From contig NZ_CP017476.1 in assembly GCF_001761385.1 (NCBI RefSeq), positions 62,001-126,000 of the forward strand: a DNA stretch of 64,000 nucleotides. The letters run 5' to 3'. Made by a program: the position numbers and the translations under genes. Below are positions 26,150-35,202 of this stretch, in pieces (the first letter of the stretch is position 1; every line of letters starts with the position of its first letter). The stretch comes from Hydrogenophaga crassostreae. GTDB taxonomy: Bacteria; Pseudomonadota; Gammaproteobacteria; Burkholderiales; Burkholderiaceae_C. A model generated the notes under the pieces. That model was not told the origin of the DNA. It saw only the letters and a list, made by a program, of their open reading frames with translations, and ran no database searches.

Positions 26150-26226
26150 CCCCCCGCGCCGCCTGCGGCGTCACCCCCAGGGGGCAACATCCGCAGCCCG
26201 GCAAAGCCGGTTCTGCGATGTTCTTG
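26150..26226 (+). repeat. Dispersed GC-rich palindromic repeat after puuA
   Basis: It starts at the base after the puuA stop: CCCCCCGCGCCGC-CTGC-GGCG, then CCCCCAGGGGG, then CAGCCCGGCAAAGCCGG and TTCTGCG. Three successive stems can form in the transcript. It may stabilise the upstream mRNA or attenuate the aminotransferase gene 35 bases beyond. Confidence 0.85.
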
Positions 26227-26260
26227 GTTTTGCTCCCCGTTTTTGTAGAGAGGTCTTTTG

Positions 26261-27700
26261 ATGAGCAATTCTTCCTTGATCGCACCGCCCGCTTTGGTCC
26301 AGCGGGATCAGAAGCACGACACCGCTGCGGTGCAGACGCTGGACAGCGCGCACTTCATCCACCCGTTCACCGACCACGCGGACCTGGCCGCTCAGGGTGC
26401 CAAGGTGATCGTGAAGGCGGACAACATCCATGTCTTCGATTCCGAAGGCCACAAGATGCTGGACGCCATGAGCGGCCTGTGGTGCGTCAACGCAGGTTAT
26501 GCGCGCAAGGAGCTGGCCGACGCGGCGTACCAGCAGATGATGACGCTGCCGTTCTACAACAACTTCTTCAACACCACCAACGTGCCTGCGGTGAGGCTGG
26601 CGGCCAAGCTGGCCTCGCTGGCGCCGGAAGTGGACGGCCGCAGCTTCAGGCACGTGTTCTATTCCAGCAGTGGCTCCGAGAGCAACGACACCAATGTGCG
26701 CATGGTGCGGCGCTACTGGGACCTGCTGGGCCAGCCCCAGCGCAAGGTCATCATCGGCCGCCTGAACGGCTACCACGGCTCGACCATGGCAGGCGCTTCG
26801 CTCGGCGGCATGAGCGGCATGCACGCCCAGGGCGACCTGCCGATTCCCGACATCCAGCACATCGAGCAGCCCTATTTCGCTGAAAAGGCCCGGGCAGGCG
26901 AGAGCGCCGCCGAATTCGGTGTGCGCGCCGCACGCTGGCTCGAAGACAAGATTCTGGCGGTGGGCCCGGACCGCGTGGCCGCGTTCATCGGCGAGCCGGT
27001 GCAGGGCGCGGGCGGCGTGATCATCCCGCCCGATACCTACTGGCCCGAGATCCAGCGCATCGTCGACAAATACGGCATCTTGCTGATCTCCGACGAAGTG
27101 ATTTGCGCCTTCGGTCGTCTGGGCCACTGGTTTGCTTACGAGAAATTTGGCTACAAACCCGACCTGATCACCTTTGCCAAAGGCGTGACCAGCGGCTATG
27201 TGCCGCTGGGCGGCGTGATGGTGGGCGACCGCGTGGCCAAGGTGTTGATCGAGCAGGGCGGTGAGTTCAACCACGGCTACACCTATTCGGGCCATCCGGT
27301 GGCCTGCGCGGTGGCGCTGGCCAACATCGAGCTGATGGAGCGTGAGGGTCTGGTGGAGCGCGTCAGGAACGACACCGGGCCTTACCTGGCCGAGCGTTTT
27401 GAGGAGCTCCAGGCGCACCCGCTGGTGGGCGCGGCCGACACCTGCGGGTTTGTCGGCGGCATCACGCTGGTGAAAAACAAGGCCACCATGGCCGCCTTCG
27501 ACGCCGACGTTGGCGTGGGCATGATCTGCCGCGGCCATTGCTTCAAGAACGGCTTGATCATGCGTGCCGTGGGCGACCGCATGATCATCGCCCCGCCTCT
27601 TGTCATGACCCGCGCGCAGGTCGATGAACTCATGGGGTTGATCAAACTCTGCCTCGACGCAACGCTGGACGAGTTGCGCAGCGCCGGAAAGCTGGCCTGA
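26261..27700 (+). CDS. spuC: Putrescine aminotransferase (class III, SpuC-like)
   Basis: A 479-residue class III PLP aminotransferase. The motifs are SSSGSESNDTNVRMVRRYW, NGYHGSTMAG, IGEPVQGAGG, LLISDEVICAFGRLG and the PLP lysine in ITFAKGVTSGYVPLGGV. SpuC of Pseudomonas transfers the amino group of putrescine or related diamines to pyruvate. GAGAGG lies before the ATG at 26261. In this cluster it gives a second, non-glutamylated route from putrescine, yielding 4-aminobutyraldehyde for the downstream dehydrogenase. Beta-alanine or omega-amino-acid substrates are possible alternatives. Confidence 0.85.
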   Translation: MSNSSLIAPPALVQRDQKHDTAAVQTLDSAHFIHPFTDHADLAAQGAKVIVKADNIHVFDSEGHKMLDAMSGLWCVNAGYARKELADAAYQQMMTLPFYNNFFNTTNVPAVRLAAKLASLAPEVDGRSFRHVFYSSSGSESNDTNVRMVRRYWDLLGQPQRKVIIGRLNGYHGSTMAGASLGGMSGMHAQGDLPIPDIQHIEQPYFAEKARAGESAAEFGVRAARWLEDKILAVGPDRVAAFIGEPVQGAGGVIIPPDTYWPEIQRIVDKYGILLISDEVICAFGRLGHWFAYEKFGYKPDLITFAKGVTSGYVPLGGVMVGDRVAKVLIEQGGEFNHGYTYSGHPVACAVALANIELMEREGLVERVRNDTGPYLAERFEELQAHPLVGAADTCGFVGGITLVKNKATMAAFDADVGVGMICRGHCFKNGLIMRAVGDRMIIAPPLVMTRAQVDELMGLIKLCLDATLDELRSAGKLA

Positions 27701-27845
27701 GGCGAATCTTTTGTTACAGTCTTTTCTACCCCAAATAGGGGATCATCTTGGTCCGTAAATTGCTTATTCGCTCGGCCGGCCTGGCTGTCTGCGCAACCGT
27801 TTCCAACCTTGGGTTTAATCCCGCCTTTCTGGAGTACACCTCACC

Positions 27846-29027
27846 ATGAAGAAACAAGTTCTGGCCCTGGCCATCTCGGCAATTCTGCTGGCCGCCTGCG
27901 GGAAAAAAGAAGAGCCGGTTGCCGCGCCTGCCGAATCCGCAGCGCCTGCTGTTGCCGCAACCGCTGAGGCTGCCAAGCCTGCCGGCCCGATGCTGGATGA
28001 CGAAAAGTTGCTGAACATCTACAACTGGGCCGACTACATCCCCGAAGGCATGCTGGCCAAGTTCGAGGAAGAGACCGGCGTCAAGGTCAACTACAACACC
28101 TTTGAAACCAACGAAGCGCTGCACGCCAAGCTGGTGGCCGGCAACTCAGGCTACGACATCGTGGTGCCTTCCGCCGGCTTTGCCAAGAAGCAGATCGATG
28201 GCGGGCTGTTCCAGGCCATCGACAAGAGCAAGCTGTCCAACTACGGCAACCTGAACGCGGGTTTCATGAGCAAGGTTGCCAGCGTGGACCCGGAAAACAA
28301 GCACCTGGTGCCTTGGGCCTGGGGCTTCACCACCGTGGGCATCAACAAGCAAAAAGTTGAGAAGGCTTTGGGCGGTATGCCCATGCCCGAAAACGCCTGG
28401 GACCTGGTATTTGATCCCAAGTACTCCAGCAAGCTGAAAGCCTGCGGTATCACCTACCTGGATTCCCCGAGCGAGATCATGCCTGTGGTGCTGCACTACA
28501 TCGGCAAGCCGGCCTACAGCGAAGACCCGGCTGATTTCAAGGCTGCTGGCGAGATGCTGAGCAAGGTGCGCCCCGACATTCGCATGTTCTCCAGCACCAT
28601 GATCGACGACATCGCGGGTGGCAAGGCTTGTGCCTTTATCGGCTGGTCGGGAGACATCAATATCGCGGCCGATCGCCTGAAAGAAACCGGTGGCAAAGAC
28701 GAGATCGTGCCCCTGCTGCCCACCACGGGTGGATTGGTGTTCATCGACACCATGGCCATTCCGACCGATGCCAAGCATGTGAACAATGCCCACGCCTTCA
28801 TCGACTGGTATTTGCGCGGTGAAAACAGTGCTTCCATGGCCAACGAGATGAACTACCCCACGGCCAACACCGCGGGCATGGACGCCATCAAGCCCGAGAT
28901 CAGAGACAACAAGACCATCTTCCTGGCCCAGGAAGATCTGGACCGCCTGATTCCCCCTGGTGGCTATTCCAACGAGATCTCAAGCACGCTCAACGACACC
29001 TACAACGCGTTCAAGCGCGGCAAGTGA
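27846..29027 (+). CDS. potF: Polyamine-binding protein of an ABC transporter, lipoprotein form
   Basis: A 393-residue substrate-binding protein of the PotD/PotF/SpuD family. The signal ends in the lipobox ILLAACGKK (Cys about 19), followed by an Ala/Pro/Glu linker of about 30 residues, then the mature domain beginning LLNIYNWADYIPEGML. Classical PotF and SpuD are soluble periplasmic proteins, so the lipobox implies membrane anchoring. EETGVKVNYNTFETNE and IGWSGDINIAADR match the family. It captures putrescine or spermidine for PotGHI. A good terminator separates it from potG, which may keep binding protein expression higher than the rest. Confidence 0.92.
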   Translation: MKKQVLALAISAILLAACGKKEEPVAAPAESAAPAVAATAEAAKPAGPMLDDEKLLNIYNWADYIPEGMLAKFEEETGVKVNYNTFETNEALHAKLVAGNSGYDIVVPSAGFAKKQIDGGLFQAIDKSKLSNYGNLNAGFMSKVASVDPENKHLVPWAWGFTTVGINKQKVEKALGGMPMPENAWDLVFDPKYSSKLKACGITYLDSPSEIMPVVLHYIGKPAYSEDPADFKAAGEMLSKVRPDIRMFSSTMIDDIAGGKACAFIGWSGDINIAADRLKETGGKDEIVPLLPTTGGLVFIDTMAIPTDAKHVNNAHAFIDWYLRGENSASMANEMNYPTANTAGMDAIKPEIRDNKTIFLAQEDLDRLIPPGGYSNEISSTLNDTYNAFKRGK

Positions 29028-29053
29028 TTCGCAGCGACGCACTGCGGCAATTC

Positions 29054-29093
29054 AAAAGGGCTGTTCTTCCTCTGGGTTGAGCAGCCCTTTTTT
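29054..29093 (+). terminator. Terminator or attenuator between potF and potG
   Basis: AAAAGGGCTG pairs with CAGCCCTTTTTT over an 18-base loop, 27 bases after the potF stop. As potG follows at 29144 with no obvious promoter, it probably works as a partial terminator, giving excess binding protein over ATPase and permeases. Confidence 0.75.
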
Positions 29094-29143
29094 GTGAGAA
29101 GCATGGCGAACAGAAGAGACATCCAACAAAGAGAGGCCTGAAC

Positions 29144-30238
29144 ATGACTGACACGGCTGGGTACCTGGTGACCGAAAAACTGGTCAAGAGATTTGATGAG
29201 GCGGTGGCGGTGGACGAGGTCTCGCTGTCCATTGGCAAGGGCGAAATTTTTGCACTGCTGGGCAGTTCGGGCTGTGGCAAGTCCACCCTGTTGCGCATGT
29301 TGGCGGGGTTTGAAAAGCCCACCTCGGGACGCATCTTGCTGGGCGGGCAGGACGTGGCCGGAATGCCGCCTTACGAGCGGCCGGTGAACATGATGTTCCA
29401 GTCGTATGCCCTGTTTCCCCACCTGAGCATCTGGGAGAACGTGGCCTTCGGTCTCAAGCGCGAGGGTCTGCCCGGCGCCGAGGTGAAGCGCCGTACCGAC
29501 GAGATGCTGGGCCTGGTGCAGCTCACACCCTACGCCAAACGCAAGCCCCACCAGCTCTCTGGCGGGCAACAACAGCGCGTGGCCCTGGCGCGCAGCCTGG
29601 CCAAGAAGCCGAAGCTGCTGTTGCTTGACGAACCGCTGGGCGCGCTGGACAAGAAACTGCGTGAGCAAACGCAGTTTGAACTGGTCAACATCATCGAGCA
29701 GGTGGGGGTGACCGTGGTGATGGTGACGCACGACCAGGAAGAGGCCATGACCATGGCCAGCCGCATTGCGATCATGAGCAAGGGGCGGGTGTTGCAGGTC
29801 GGTACTCCCGAAGAGATTTACGAGCACCCGCGCAACAAGTTCGTGGCCGATTTCATCGGCAACGTGAACCTGTTCCCGGGCAAGCTCAGCGTGGACGAAG
29901 CGGACCGTTGCGCGGTCACCACCGCGATAGGCGAGATTCAGGTTGGCCACGGTGTGAGCGGCACGTTGAACATGCCGGTCTCGCTGGCGGTGCGTCCCGA
30001 GAAGGTCGCGATCAGCAAGAAGCGGCCCGAGAACGTGACCAGCAACCTGTTCAAGGCGCGCGTCAAGGAAATCGGCTATCTCGGCTCATACAACAACTAC
30101 ATCCTGGAAGCCGCGGATGGTTCCAAGGTGCGCACCACCGAGGCCAACAGTTCCCGCTACGACCTGGAGGAGATCACCTGGGAAGACGAGGTGTACTTCT
30201 GGTGGAACGATGAAGCCGGGGTGGTGCTGAGTGATTGA
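29144..30238 (+). CDS. potG: Polyamine ABC transporter ATPase
   Basis: A 364-residue ABC ATPase. Walker A GSSGCGKSTLL lies at about 41-51, the Q-loop is in MMFQSYALFPHLS, the signature LSGGQQQRVALARS follows, and Walker B is LLLLDEPLGALD with TVVMVTHDQEEAM as the switch region. A C-terminal TOBE-like domain (about 270-364) is typical of the PotA/PotG group. It powers uptake of the polyamine bound by PotF through PotH and PotI. A palindromic repeat separates it from potH. Confidence 0.93.
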   Translation: MTDTAGYLVTEKLVKRFDEAVAVDEVSLSIGKGEIFALLGSSGCGKSTLLRMLAGFEKPTSGRILLGGQDVAGMPPYERPVNMMFQSYALFPHLSIWENVAFGLKREGLPGAEVKRRTDEMLGLVQLTPYAKRKPHQLSGGQQQRVALARSLAKKPKLLLLDEPLGALDKKLREQTQFELVNIIEQVGVTVVMVTHDQEEAMTMASRIAIMSKGRVLQVGTPEEIYEHPRNKFVADFIGNVNLFPGKLSVDEADRCAVTTAIGEIQVGHGVSGTLNMPVSLAVRPEKVAISKKRPENVTSNLFKARVKEIGYLGSYNNYILEAADGSKVRTTEANSSRYDLEEITWEDEVYFWWNDEAGVVLSD

Positions 30239-30245
30239 CTGGCTT

Positions 30246-30322
30246 CCCCCGCGCCGCTTCGCGTCACCCCCCAGGGGGCAACGCTGGCGGCCCGGCAAAG
30301 CCGGTTCCGCGGCGTTCCGGGT
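30246..30322 (+). repeat. Dispersed GC-rich palindromic repeat after potG
   Basis: It starts seven bases after the potG stop: CCCCCGCGCCGCTTCGCG, CCCCCCAGGGGGC, then GGCGGCCCGGCAAAGCCGG and TTCCGCGGCGTT. This is the most complete copy of the family, with all three stems intact. Confidence 0.88.
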
Positions 30323-30367
30323 TGAACGCACACGACTCGATAGGTTGCAAGTTTCTGGAGATTTTTG

Positions 30368-31273
30368 ATGGCACTTTCATCGCTCCCCATACCCGGCAAA
30401 CGCTTTGTGATTGGCGTGCCGTACACATGGCTGTTTGTCTTTTTCCTGTTGCCCTTCCTGATCCTGACCTACATCAGCTTTGTGGACATGGGCTCAGACA
30501 TCAGCCCCTTCAAACCGATCTGGGATCCGGTGTCGGGGGTGCTGCACATCAAGTATGAAAACTACCTTTCCATCTTCCGTACCGAAGAGGGCGCGCCGTG
30601 GTTCCAGACGCTTTACGTGGAGGCCTACGTACGCTCGATCTGGTATGCCCTGGTCACGGCTGTCCTGTGCCTGCTGATTGGCTACCCGTTTTCCTATTTC
30701 ATCGCGCGCTCGGCGCCCAGCGTGCGTCCGGCTTTGCTTCTGATGGTGATGCTGCCTTTCTGGACTTCGTTTCTGCTGCGCGTTTACGCCTGGAAAGGAT
30801 TGCTCGCAGAGCAGGGTGTGATCAACCGCGCCATGATGGCGGTGGGCATCATCGACGAGCCTATTCGGATGCTCTACACCGACATCTCCATGCTGGTGGG
30901 CATGACCTACGTGTACCTGCCCTTCATGGTTTTGCCGCTTTACGCGACCCTGGTGAAAATGGATTTCCGCTTGCTGGAAGCCGCCTACGACTTGGGTACC
31001 ACGCCTTTCAAGGCCTTCTGGCTGGTGACCGTGCCGCTTTCCAAGGCCGGCGTTATCGCGGGCTTCATGCTGGTGTTCATTCCCTGCGTGGGCGAGTTCG
31101 TGATCCCCTCGCTGCTGGGTGGGCCTGAGAACCTGATGATTGGCCGCGTGGTGTGGGACGAGATGTTCACCGCCAACGACTGGCCCAAAGCCACCGCACT
31201 GGCCGTGACCATGATCGCGCTGATCATCGTGCCACTGGCGATCTATTACCACTATGCCGCCGAAGAGAAATAA
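30368..31273 (+). CDS. potH: Polyamine ABC transporter permease
   Basis: A 301-residue inner-membrane permease with about six membrane helices. The EAA loop that contacts the ATPase reads LEAAYDLGTTPFKAFWLVTV near residues 200-219. An N-terminal cytoplasmic segment precedes the first helix GVPYTWLFVFFLLPFLILTY. It starts at ATG 30368; an in-frame TTG directly before it is ignored. A pair of repeats follows its stop, then potI. Confidence 0.92.
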   Translation: MALSSLPIPGKRFVIGVPYTWLFVFFLLPFLILTYISFVDMGSDISPFKPIWDPVSGVLHIKYENYLSIFRTEEGAPWFQTLYVEAYVRSIWYALVTAVLCLLIGYPFSYFIARSAPSVRPALLLMVMLPFWTSFLLRVYAWKGLLAEQGVINRAMMAVGIIDEPIRMLYTDISMLVGMTYVYLPFMVLPLYATLVKMDFRLLEAAYDLGTTPFKAFWLVTVPLSKAGVIAGFMLVFIPCVGEFVIPSLLGGPENLMIGRVVWDEMFTANDWPKATALAVTMIALIIVPLAIYYHYAAEEK

Positions 31274-31450
31274 CCCCCCCGCGCCGGCTTTGCTGTCACG
31301 CCCCAGGGGGCGGCGCTGGTGGTCTGGAGAAGCCAGTCCCGCGGCACCCTGGCGTTTTGCCCACCCCGCGCCGGGCTTCACTTCGTGGCCCGTCACCCCT
31401 CAAGGGACAACATCTGCGGCCCGGCAAAGCCGGTTCCGCGATGTTCGCGG
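31274..31450 (+). repeat. Two tandem divergent copies of the dispersed repeat after potH
   Basis: Copy one (31274-31354) starts immediately at the potH stop: CCCCCCCGCGCCGGC, GCCCCAGGGGGC, then a decayed third stem. Copy two (31362-31450) has a longer first stem insert, CCCTCAAGGGA and an intact GCGGCCCGGCAAAGCCGG. They fill most of the 224-base gap to potI. Confidence 0.82.
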
Positions 31451-31497
31451 TTTGCCCTCCTCGCTCTCAAAGCTGTGTGGTTTGAAGGATTTTTGAC

Positions 31498-32358
31498 ATG
31501 AAACAACTGCTCGAAAAACACTTTGGCAAGTTCTGGTTGGCGCTGGTGTACGGATTTTTGTACATCCCGTTGTTCTTCATGATCGTGTTCGGCTTCAACA
31601 GCACCCGGCAAGACGCCAAGTTCACCGGCTTTTCGCTGCGCTGGTACGAAGCCCTGATGCGCGACAACCGCATCGTTGATGGCTTCTTCGTGTCGCTCAA
31701 AGTGGCTGCGGTGACCGGGGTTCTGTCTGCGATTCTGGCCACCTTCGCAGCCTTTGTTCTGGTGCGCTACCGGCGCTTTCTGGGGCGCACGGTTTTCTCG
31801 GGCATGGTCAACGCGCCGCTGGTGATGCCCGAGGTGATCATCGGCTTGTCGCTGCTGCTGCTGGCGGTGGGATCACAGAACGCTTTTGGCTGGCCCGATC
31901 GCGGTCTGCTCACCATCATTGCGGGCCACACCCTGCTGGGCATGGCCTATGGCATGGTGGTGATCCAGTCGCGCCTGCTGGAGATGGACCGCAGCATTGA
32001 AGAGGCCGCAATGGACCTGGGCGCCCGGCCGCACCAGGTGTTTTTCCTCATCACCCTGCCCAACATCTTTCAGGCGATTCTGGCGGCTTTCCTGCTCGCA
32101 TTCACCCTGTCGTTCGACGATGTGGTGATCGCCGAATTTTTGTCAGGCCCCGGTGTGAATACGCTGCCGCAGGTGATCTTCGGTTACGCCCGGCGCGGTA
32201 TCAACCCCACCATCTACGCGGCGGCCACGCTGCTCATATTGACCGTCACGCTGGTGATCGTCAGTTACGCCATCTGGGTGGCCCGTGCCACGCGCAAACG
32301 TGAGCGTGAGATCCAGGCCGCGACGCGGGCGGAGATGGCGGCGCTGTCGACGCCATAA
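31498..32358 (+). CDS. potI: Polyamine ABC transporter permease
   Basis: A 286-residue second permease, with about six helices and the EAA loop IEEAAMDLGARPHQVFFLIT near 164-183. It starts MKQLLEKHFGKFWLALVYGF, and the C-terminus is a charged Arg/Glu/Ala-rich tail of about 25 residues (RATRKREREIQ). It forms the membrane channel with PotH. It is the last of the four transporter genes. Confidence 0.92.
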   Translation: MKQLLEKHFGKFWLALVYGFLYIPLFFMIVFGFNSTRQDAKFTGFSLRWYEALMRDNRIVDGFFVSLKVAAVTGVLSAILATFAAFVLVRYRRFLGRTVFSGMVNAPLVMPEVIIGLSLLLLAVGSQNAFGWPDRGLLTIIAGHTLLGMAYGMVVIQSRLLEMDRSIEEAAMDLGARPHQVFFLITLPNIFQAILAAFLLAFTLSFDDVVIAEFLSGPGVNTLPQVIFGYARRGINPTIYAAATLLILTVTLVIVSYAIWVARATRKREREIQAATRAEMAALSTP

Positions 32359-32503
32359 CGCGCTGAAAATCCATCCGTTTAGACCGTGAAACGTGGCGAG
32401 CCCCTTGTCCTCTTGCCAGAATCAGGCCCGCCCGTCCCGCGGGCTTGGTCCGCCGTGAACAGATTTGGACATGTCGTTTTAACCATGATTTCCGGAGCCG
32501 CCT

Positions 32504-33490
32504 TTGAACCCTCGCCTTGTGCTGCTGATTGCATCTGCAGCGTTGATTTCTGTTTTGACATTGACCCAGACCGCTCAGTTGATCGCCACGGACCCGGTTG
32601 TCTGGCACATGGTGAACGTCAATGATGAGGTTTCACAAGGTGACGCCCACCTTCTAACGACGTCACTCGGGATGTCCGTTTTGATCGACGTCGGCGGCTA
32701 CGAGTCTGCAAAACGAAAACTGCTGCCTTACCTTCGGGCGCAGCACATCGAGTCCGTTGACCATGTTTTTGTGACCCACCCTCACAAAGACCACTATGGT
32801 GGACTGATGGCCTTGATGGAGGGCGGCATACGGTTCAAGAAGGTGTATTTCAATCTCCCTGACAAGCCCACTTGCGACGCTGAAATACCTTGGGGGTGCG
32901 ACTACAAGGACGTTCTGGCCGTTCAGGCCCGTATCAAGGGTTCGGGGGCAGAGCTTTCGACGGTAGGCCAGCGGTTTCGGGTCGACCTGGGCTTTCGTTC
33001 CCATCTGACGGTGATCTACGCTTTTGACAACACCAGCACCCCGGTTGGACCGCTTGACATCAATGACATGTCATTGATTATCCGGTTTCGGCATCAGGAC
33101 AGTTCTGTCTTGTTCACGGGGGATTTGAATGCGCTGATTGGGCACTATTTGTCCCAGGTGAATGAGGATTTGCACGCCACCATTCTGAAAGTGCCGCATC
33201 ACGGAACTGAGGGTGTCGCGCCGAATGCATTTTTCGAGAAGGTGAACCCAGAAATAGCCATGGTGCCTGCGCCTCTCTGGCTTTGGTGCAGTGCCCGGAG
33301 CGAGCGCATCCGGCATTGGCACGACGCCCACCACGTTCCCACCTATGTCAATGGCATCCATGGCCATGTGGTGACGACCTTTGGTGACCATGGGGCCGTC
33401 GTGGCCGCAGAACACGGTGAAAGGTCGAGAAATCCCCTATTGATGTGCGCTGAGTCTGGACAGGGTGGCTTGCCTGCGTTCGCGCAATGA
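32504..33490 (+). CDS. Exported metallo-beta-lactamase-fold protein, ComEC C-terminal-like
   Basis: A 328-residue protein with an N-terminal signal or anchor (about residues 3-27, LVLLIASAALISVLTLTQTA) and a metallo-beta-lactamase fold. Metal motifs are THPHKDHYGG (about 85-94), FTGDLN (about 206-211) and KVPHHGTEGV, the set found in the ComEC/Rec2 C-terminal hydrolase and its stand-alone relatives. The start is TTG at 32504 with CGGAG eight bases before it. GC content is visibly lower than that of its neighbours (one 60-base line is 47 percent against about 63 percent nearby), and it interrupts the polyamine block, so recent acquisition is plausible. Substrate unknown. Confidence 0.75.
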   Translation: MNPRLVLLIASAALISVLTLTQTAQLIATDPVVWHMVNVNDEVSQGDAHLLTTSLGMSVLIDVGGYESAKRKLLPYLRAQHIESVDHVFVTHPHKDHYGGLMALMEGGIRFKKVYFNLPDKPTCDAEIPWGCDYKDVLAVQARIKGSGAELSTVGQRFRVDLGFRSHLTVIYAFDNTSTPVGPLDINDMSLIIRFRHQDSSVLFTGDLNALIGHYLSQVNEDLHATILKVPHHGTEGVAPNAFFEKVNPEIAMVPAPLWLWCSARSERIRHWHDAHHVPTYVNGIHGHVVTTFGDHGAVVAAEHGERSRNPLLMCAESGQGGLPAFAQ

Positions 33491-33646
33491 CCGGAAGCTT
33501 GCGGCACCCCTCTGCTGTCGGGTGTGTGCGGGGGCCACGGCAACCTGTCGAGCAGGGGGCTTGTGGGGAAACCGGGTCCGGGCCGACGTGTGCTGGCGAC
33601 GCAGGGCTGGCGCCATATCTGCAAGTGGGTTGAGGGAGCGCACCTG

Positions 33647-33693
33647 AATTGGATCGCTCGATCACCTTGGTTTCAACGTAGCATGGTGCCAAT
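33647..33693. promoter_or_regulatory. Bipartite operator (copy 2) before puuC
   Basis: AATTGGATC (33647-33655), 27 bases, then ATGGTGCCAAT (33683-33693). Both blocks and the gap length are the exact reverse complement of the site at 23807-23853. It ends 21 bases before the puuC start. It places puuC under the same regulator as puuD, most likely the MocR-family protein at 22162. Confidence 0.75.
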
Positions 33694-33714
33694 AGCCTCC
33701 AGTGAAAGACCTTT

Positions 33715-35193
33715 ATGACCGATACCAACCTCCCCACATTCGATGGCCGGGCCTTCATCAATGGCGACCGCGTTGCCGCGATCAGTGGCCAGACCTTTGA
33801 TTGCATTTCACCCGTTGATGGCCGTGTCCTGACCGCTGTGGCCCGCAGTGGTGAGGCCGATGTCAACGCGGCGGTGGCCGCCGCCCGGGCGGCCTTTGAA
33901 GACCGCCGCTGGAGCGGCATGGCGCCGGCCGCGCGCAAGCGCGTGATGATCAAGTTTGCCGACCTGGTGGCCGCTGCGGGCGACGAACTGGCGCTGACCG
34001 AGGCGCTGGACATGGGCAAGCCGGTGAAGTACGCCAAGGGTGTGGACGTGAACGCGGCGGCCAACTGCATCCGCTGGTACGGCGAAGCGGTGGACAAAAT
34101 TTACGACGAGATCGCCCCTACGGCCGACACGGCGCTGGCGCTGATCACGCGCCAGCCGGTGGGGGTGGTGGGTGTGATCGTGCCCTGGAACTACCCCATG
34201 ATCATGGCGGCCTGGAAGATTGCGCCGGCTTTGGCGGCGGGCAATTCGGTGGTGCTGAAGCCCAGCGAGAAATCGCCTTTGACGGCATTGCGTCTGGCCG
34301 AGCTGGCCTTGCAAGCGGGCATTCCCGCTGGCGTATTCAATGTGGTGCCGGGTTTTGGTCCGGAAGCGGGCTCGCCGCTGGCGCTGCACATGGACGTGGA
34401 CTGCATTGCATTCACGGGCTCCACCCCGGTGGGCAAAAAGATCCACATGATGGCCGGCCAGAGCAATCTGAAGCGGGCCTGGACCGAACTGGGTGGCAAG
34501 TCGCCCAACATCGTGTTTGCCGATTGCCCCGATCTGGACCGCTCGGTGGAAGCCGCTGTGGGCAGCATCTTCTTCAACCAGGGCGAGAGCTGCAACGCGC
34601 CTTCGCGCCTGTTCGTGGAAGAGAGCATCAAAGATGCCTTCCTGGAAAAGGCGCTCAAGCTGGTGCCGGGCTATCAGCCGGGCAACCCGCTGGACAAGAA
34701 CACGGTCATGGGCGCGATTGTTGACCAGGTGCAGCTGGACAATGTGATGCGCTACATCGGCCTGGGCCAGAGCGAAGGCGCGAAGCTGCTGGCTGGTGGC
34801 GCGCTGGCTTCGCCCGTGGCGGGTGGCTGCTATGTGCAGCCGACGATTTTTGACGGCGTGAAGCCGGAGATGACGATTGCGCGCGAAGAGATTTTTGGCC
34901 CGGTGCTGTCGGTGCTGAGCTTCAGCGACGCGGCCGACGTGGTGAAGCAGGCAAATGCCAGCGTGTATGGCTTGCAGGCTGCGGTGTGGACGCGGGACAT
35001 CAACAAGGCCCATGGCGTGGCACGGGCTTTGCGTGCCGGCACTGTGCACGTGAACTCTTACGACGAAGATGACATCACAGTACCGTTCGGGGGCTTCAAA
35101 CAGAGCGGCGTGGGGCGCGACAAGTCGTTGCACGCGTTTGACAAATACACCGAGACGAAGACAACCTGGATTCGTATCGATTCCCCGCTGTAA
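33715..35193 (+). CDS. puuC: Aldehyde dehydrogenase of the putrescine route (PuuC-like)
   Basis: A 492-residue NAD(P)-dependent aldehyde dehydrogenase. Landmarks are VVGVIVPWNYPMIM, the cofactor loop FTGSTPVGKKI, the catalytic Glu in TELGGKSPNIVF, the catalytic Cys in FFNQGESCNAPSRL (where many relatives have Gln before Val/Ile-Cys) and EEIFGPVLSVL. It oxidises gamma-glutamylaminobutyraldehyde or 4-aminobutyraldehyde to the acid. The bipartite operator sits directly upstream. It is followed by a repeat and then gabT. Confidence 0.9.
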   Translation: MTDTNLPTFDGRAFINGDRVAAISGQTFDCISPVDGRVLTAVARSGEADVNAAVAAARAAFEDRRWSGMAPAARKRVMIKFADLVAAAGDELALTEALDMGKPVKYAKGVDVNAAANCIRWYGEAVDKIYDEIAPTADTALALITRQPVGVVGVIVPWNYPMIMAAWKIAPALAAGNSVVLKPSEKSPLTALRLAELALQAGIPAGVFNVVPGFGPEAGSPLALHMDVDCIAFTGSTPVGKKIHMMAGQSNLKRAWTELGGKSPNIVFADCPDLDRSVEAAVGSIFFNQGESCNAPSRLFVEESIKDAFLEKALKLVPGYQPGNPLDKNTVMGAIVDQVQLDNVMRYIGLGQSEGAKLLAGGALASPVAGGCYVQPTIFDGVKPEMTIAREEIFGPVLSVLSFSDAADVVKQANASVYGLQAAVWTRDINKAHGVARALRAGTVHVNSYDEDDITVPFGGFKQSGVGRDKSLHAFDKYTETKTTWIRIDSPL

Positions 35194-35202
35194 GCGGGGA
35201 AT

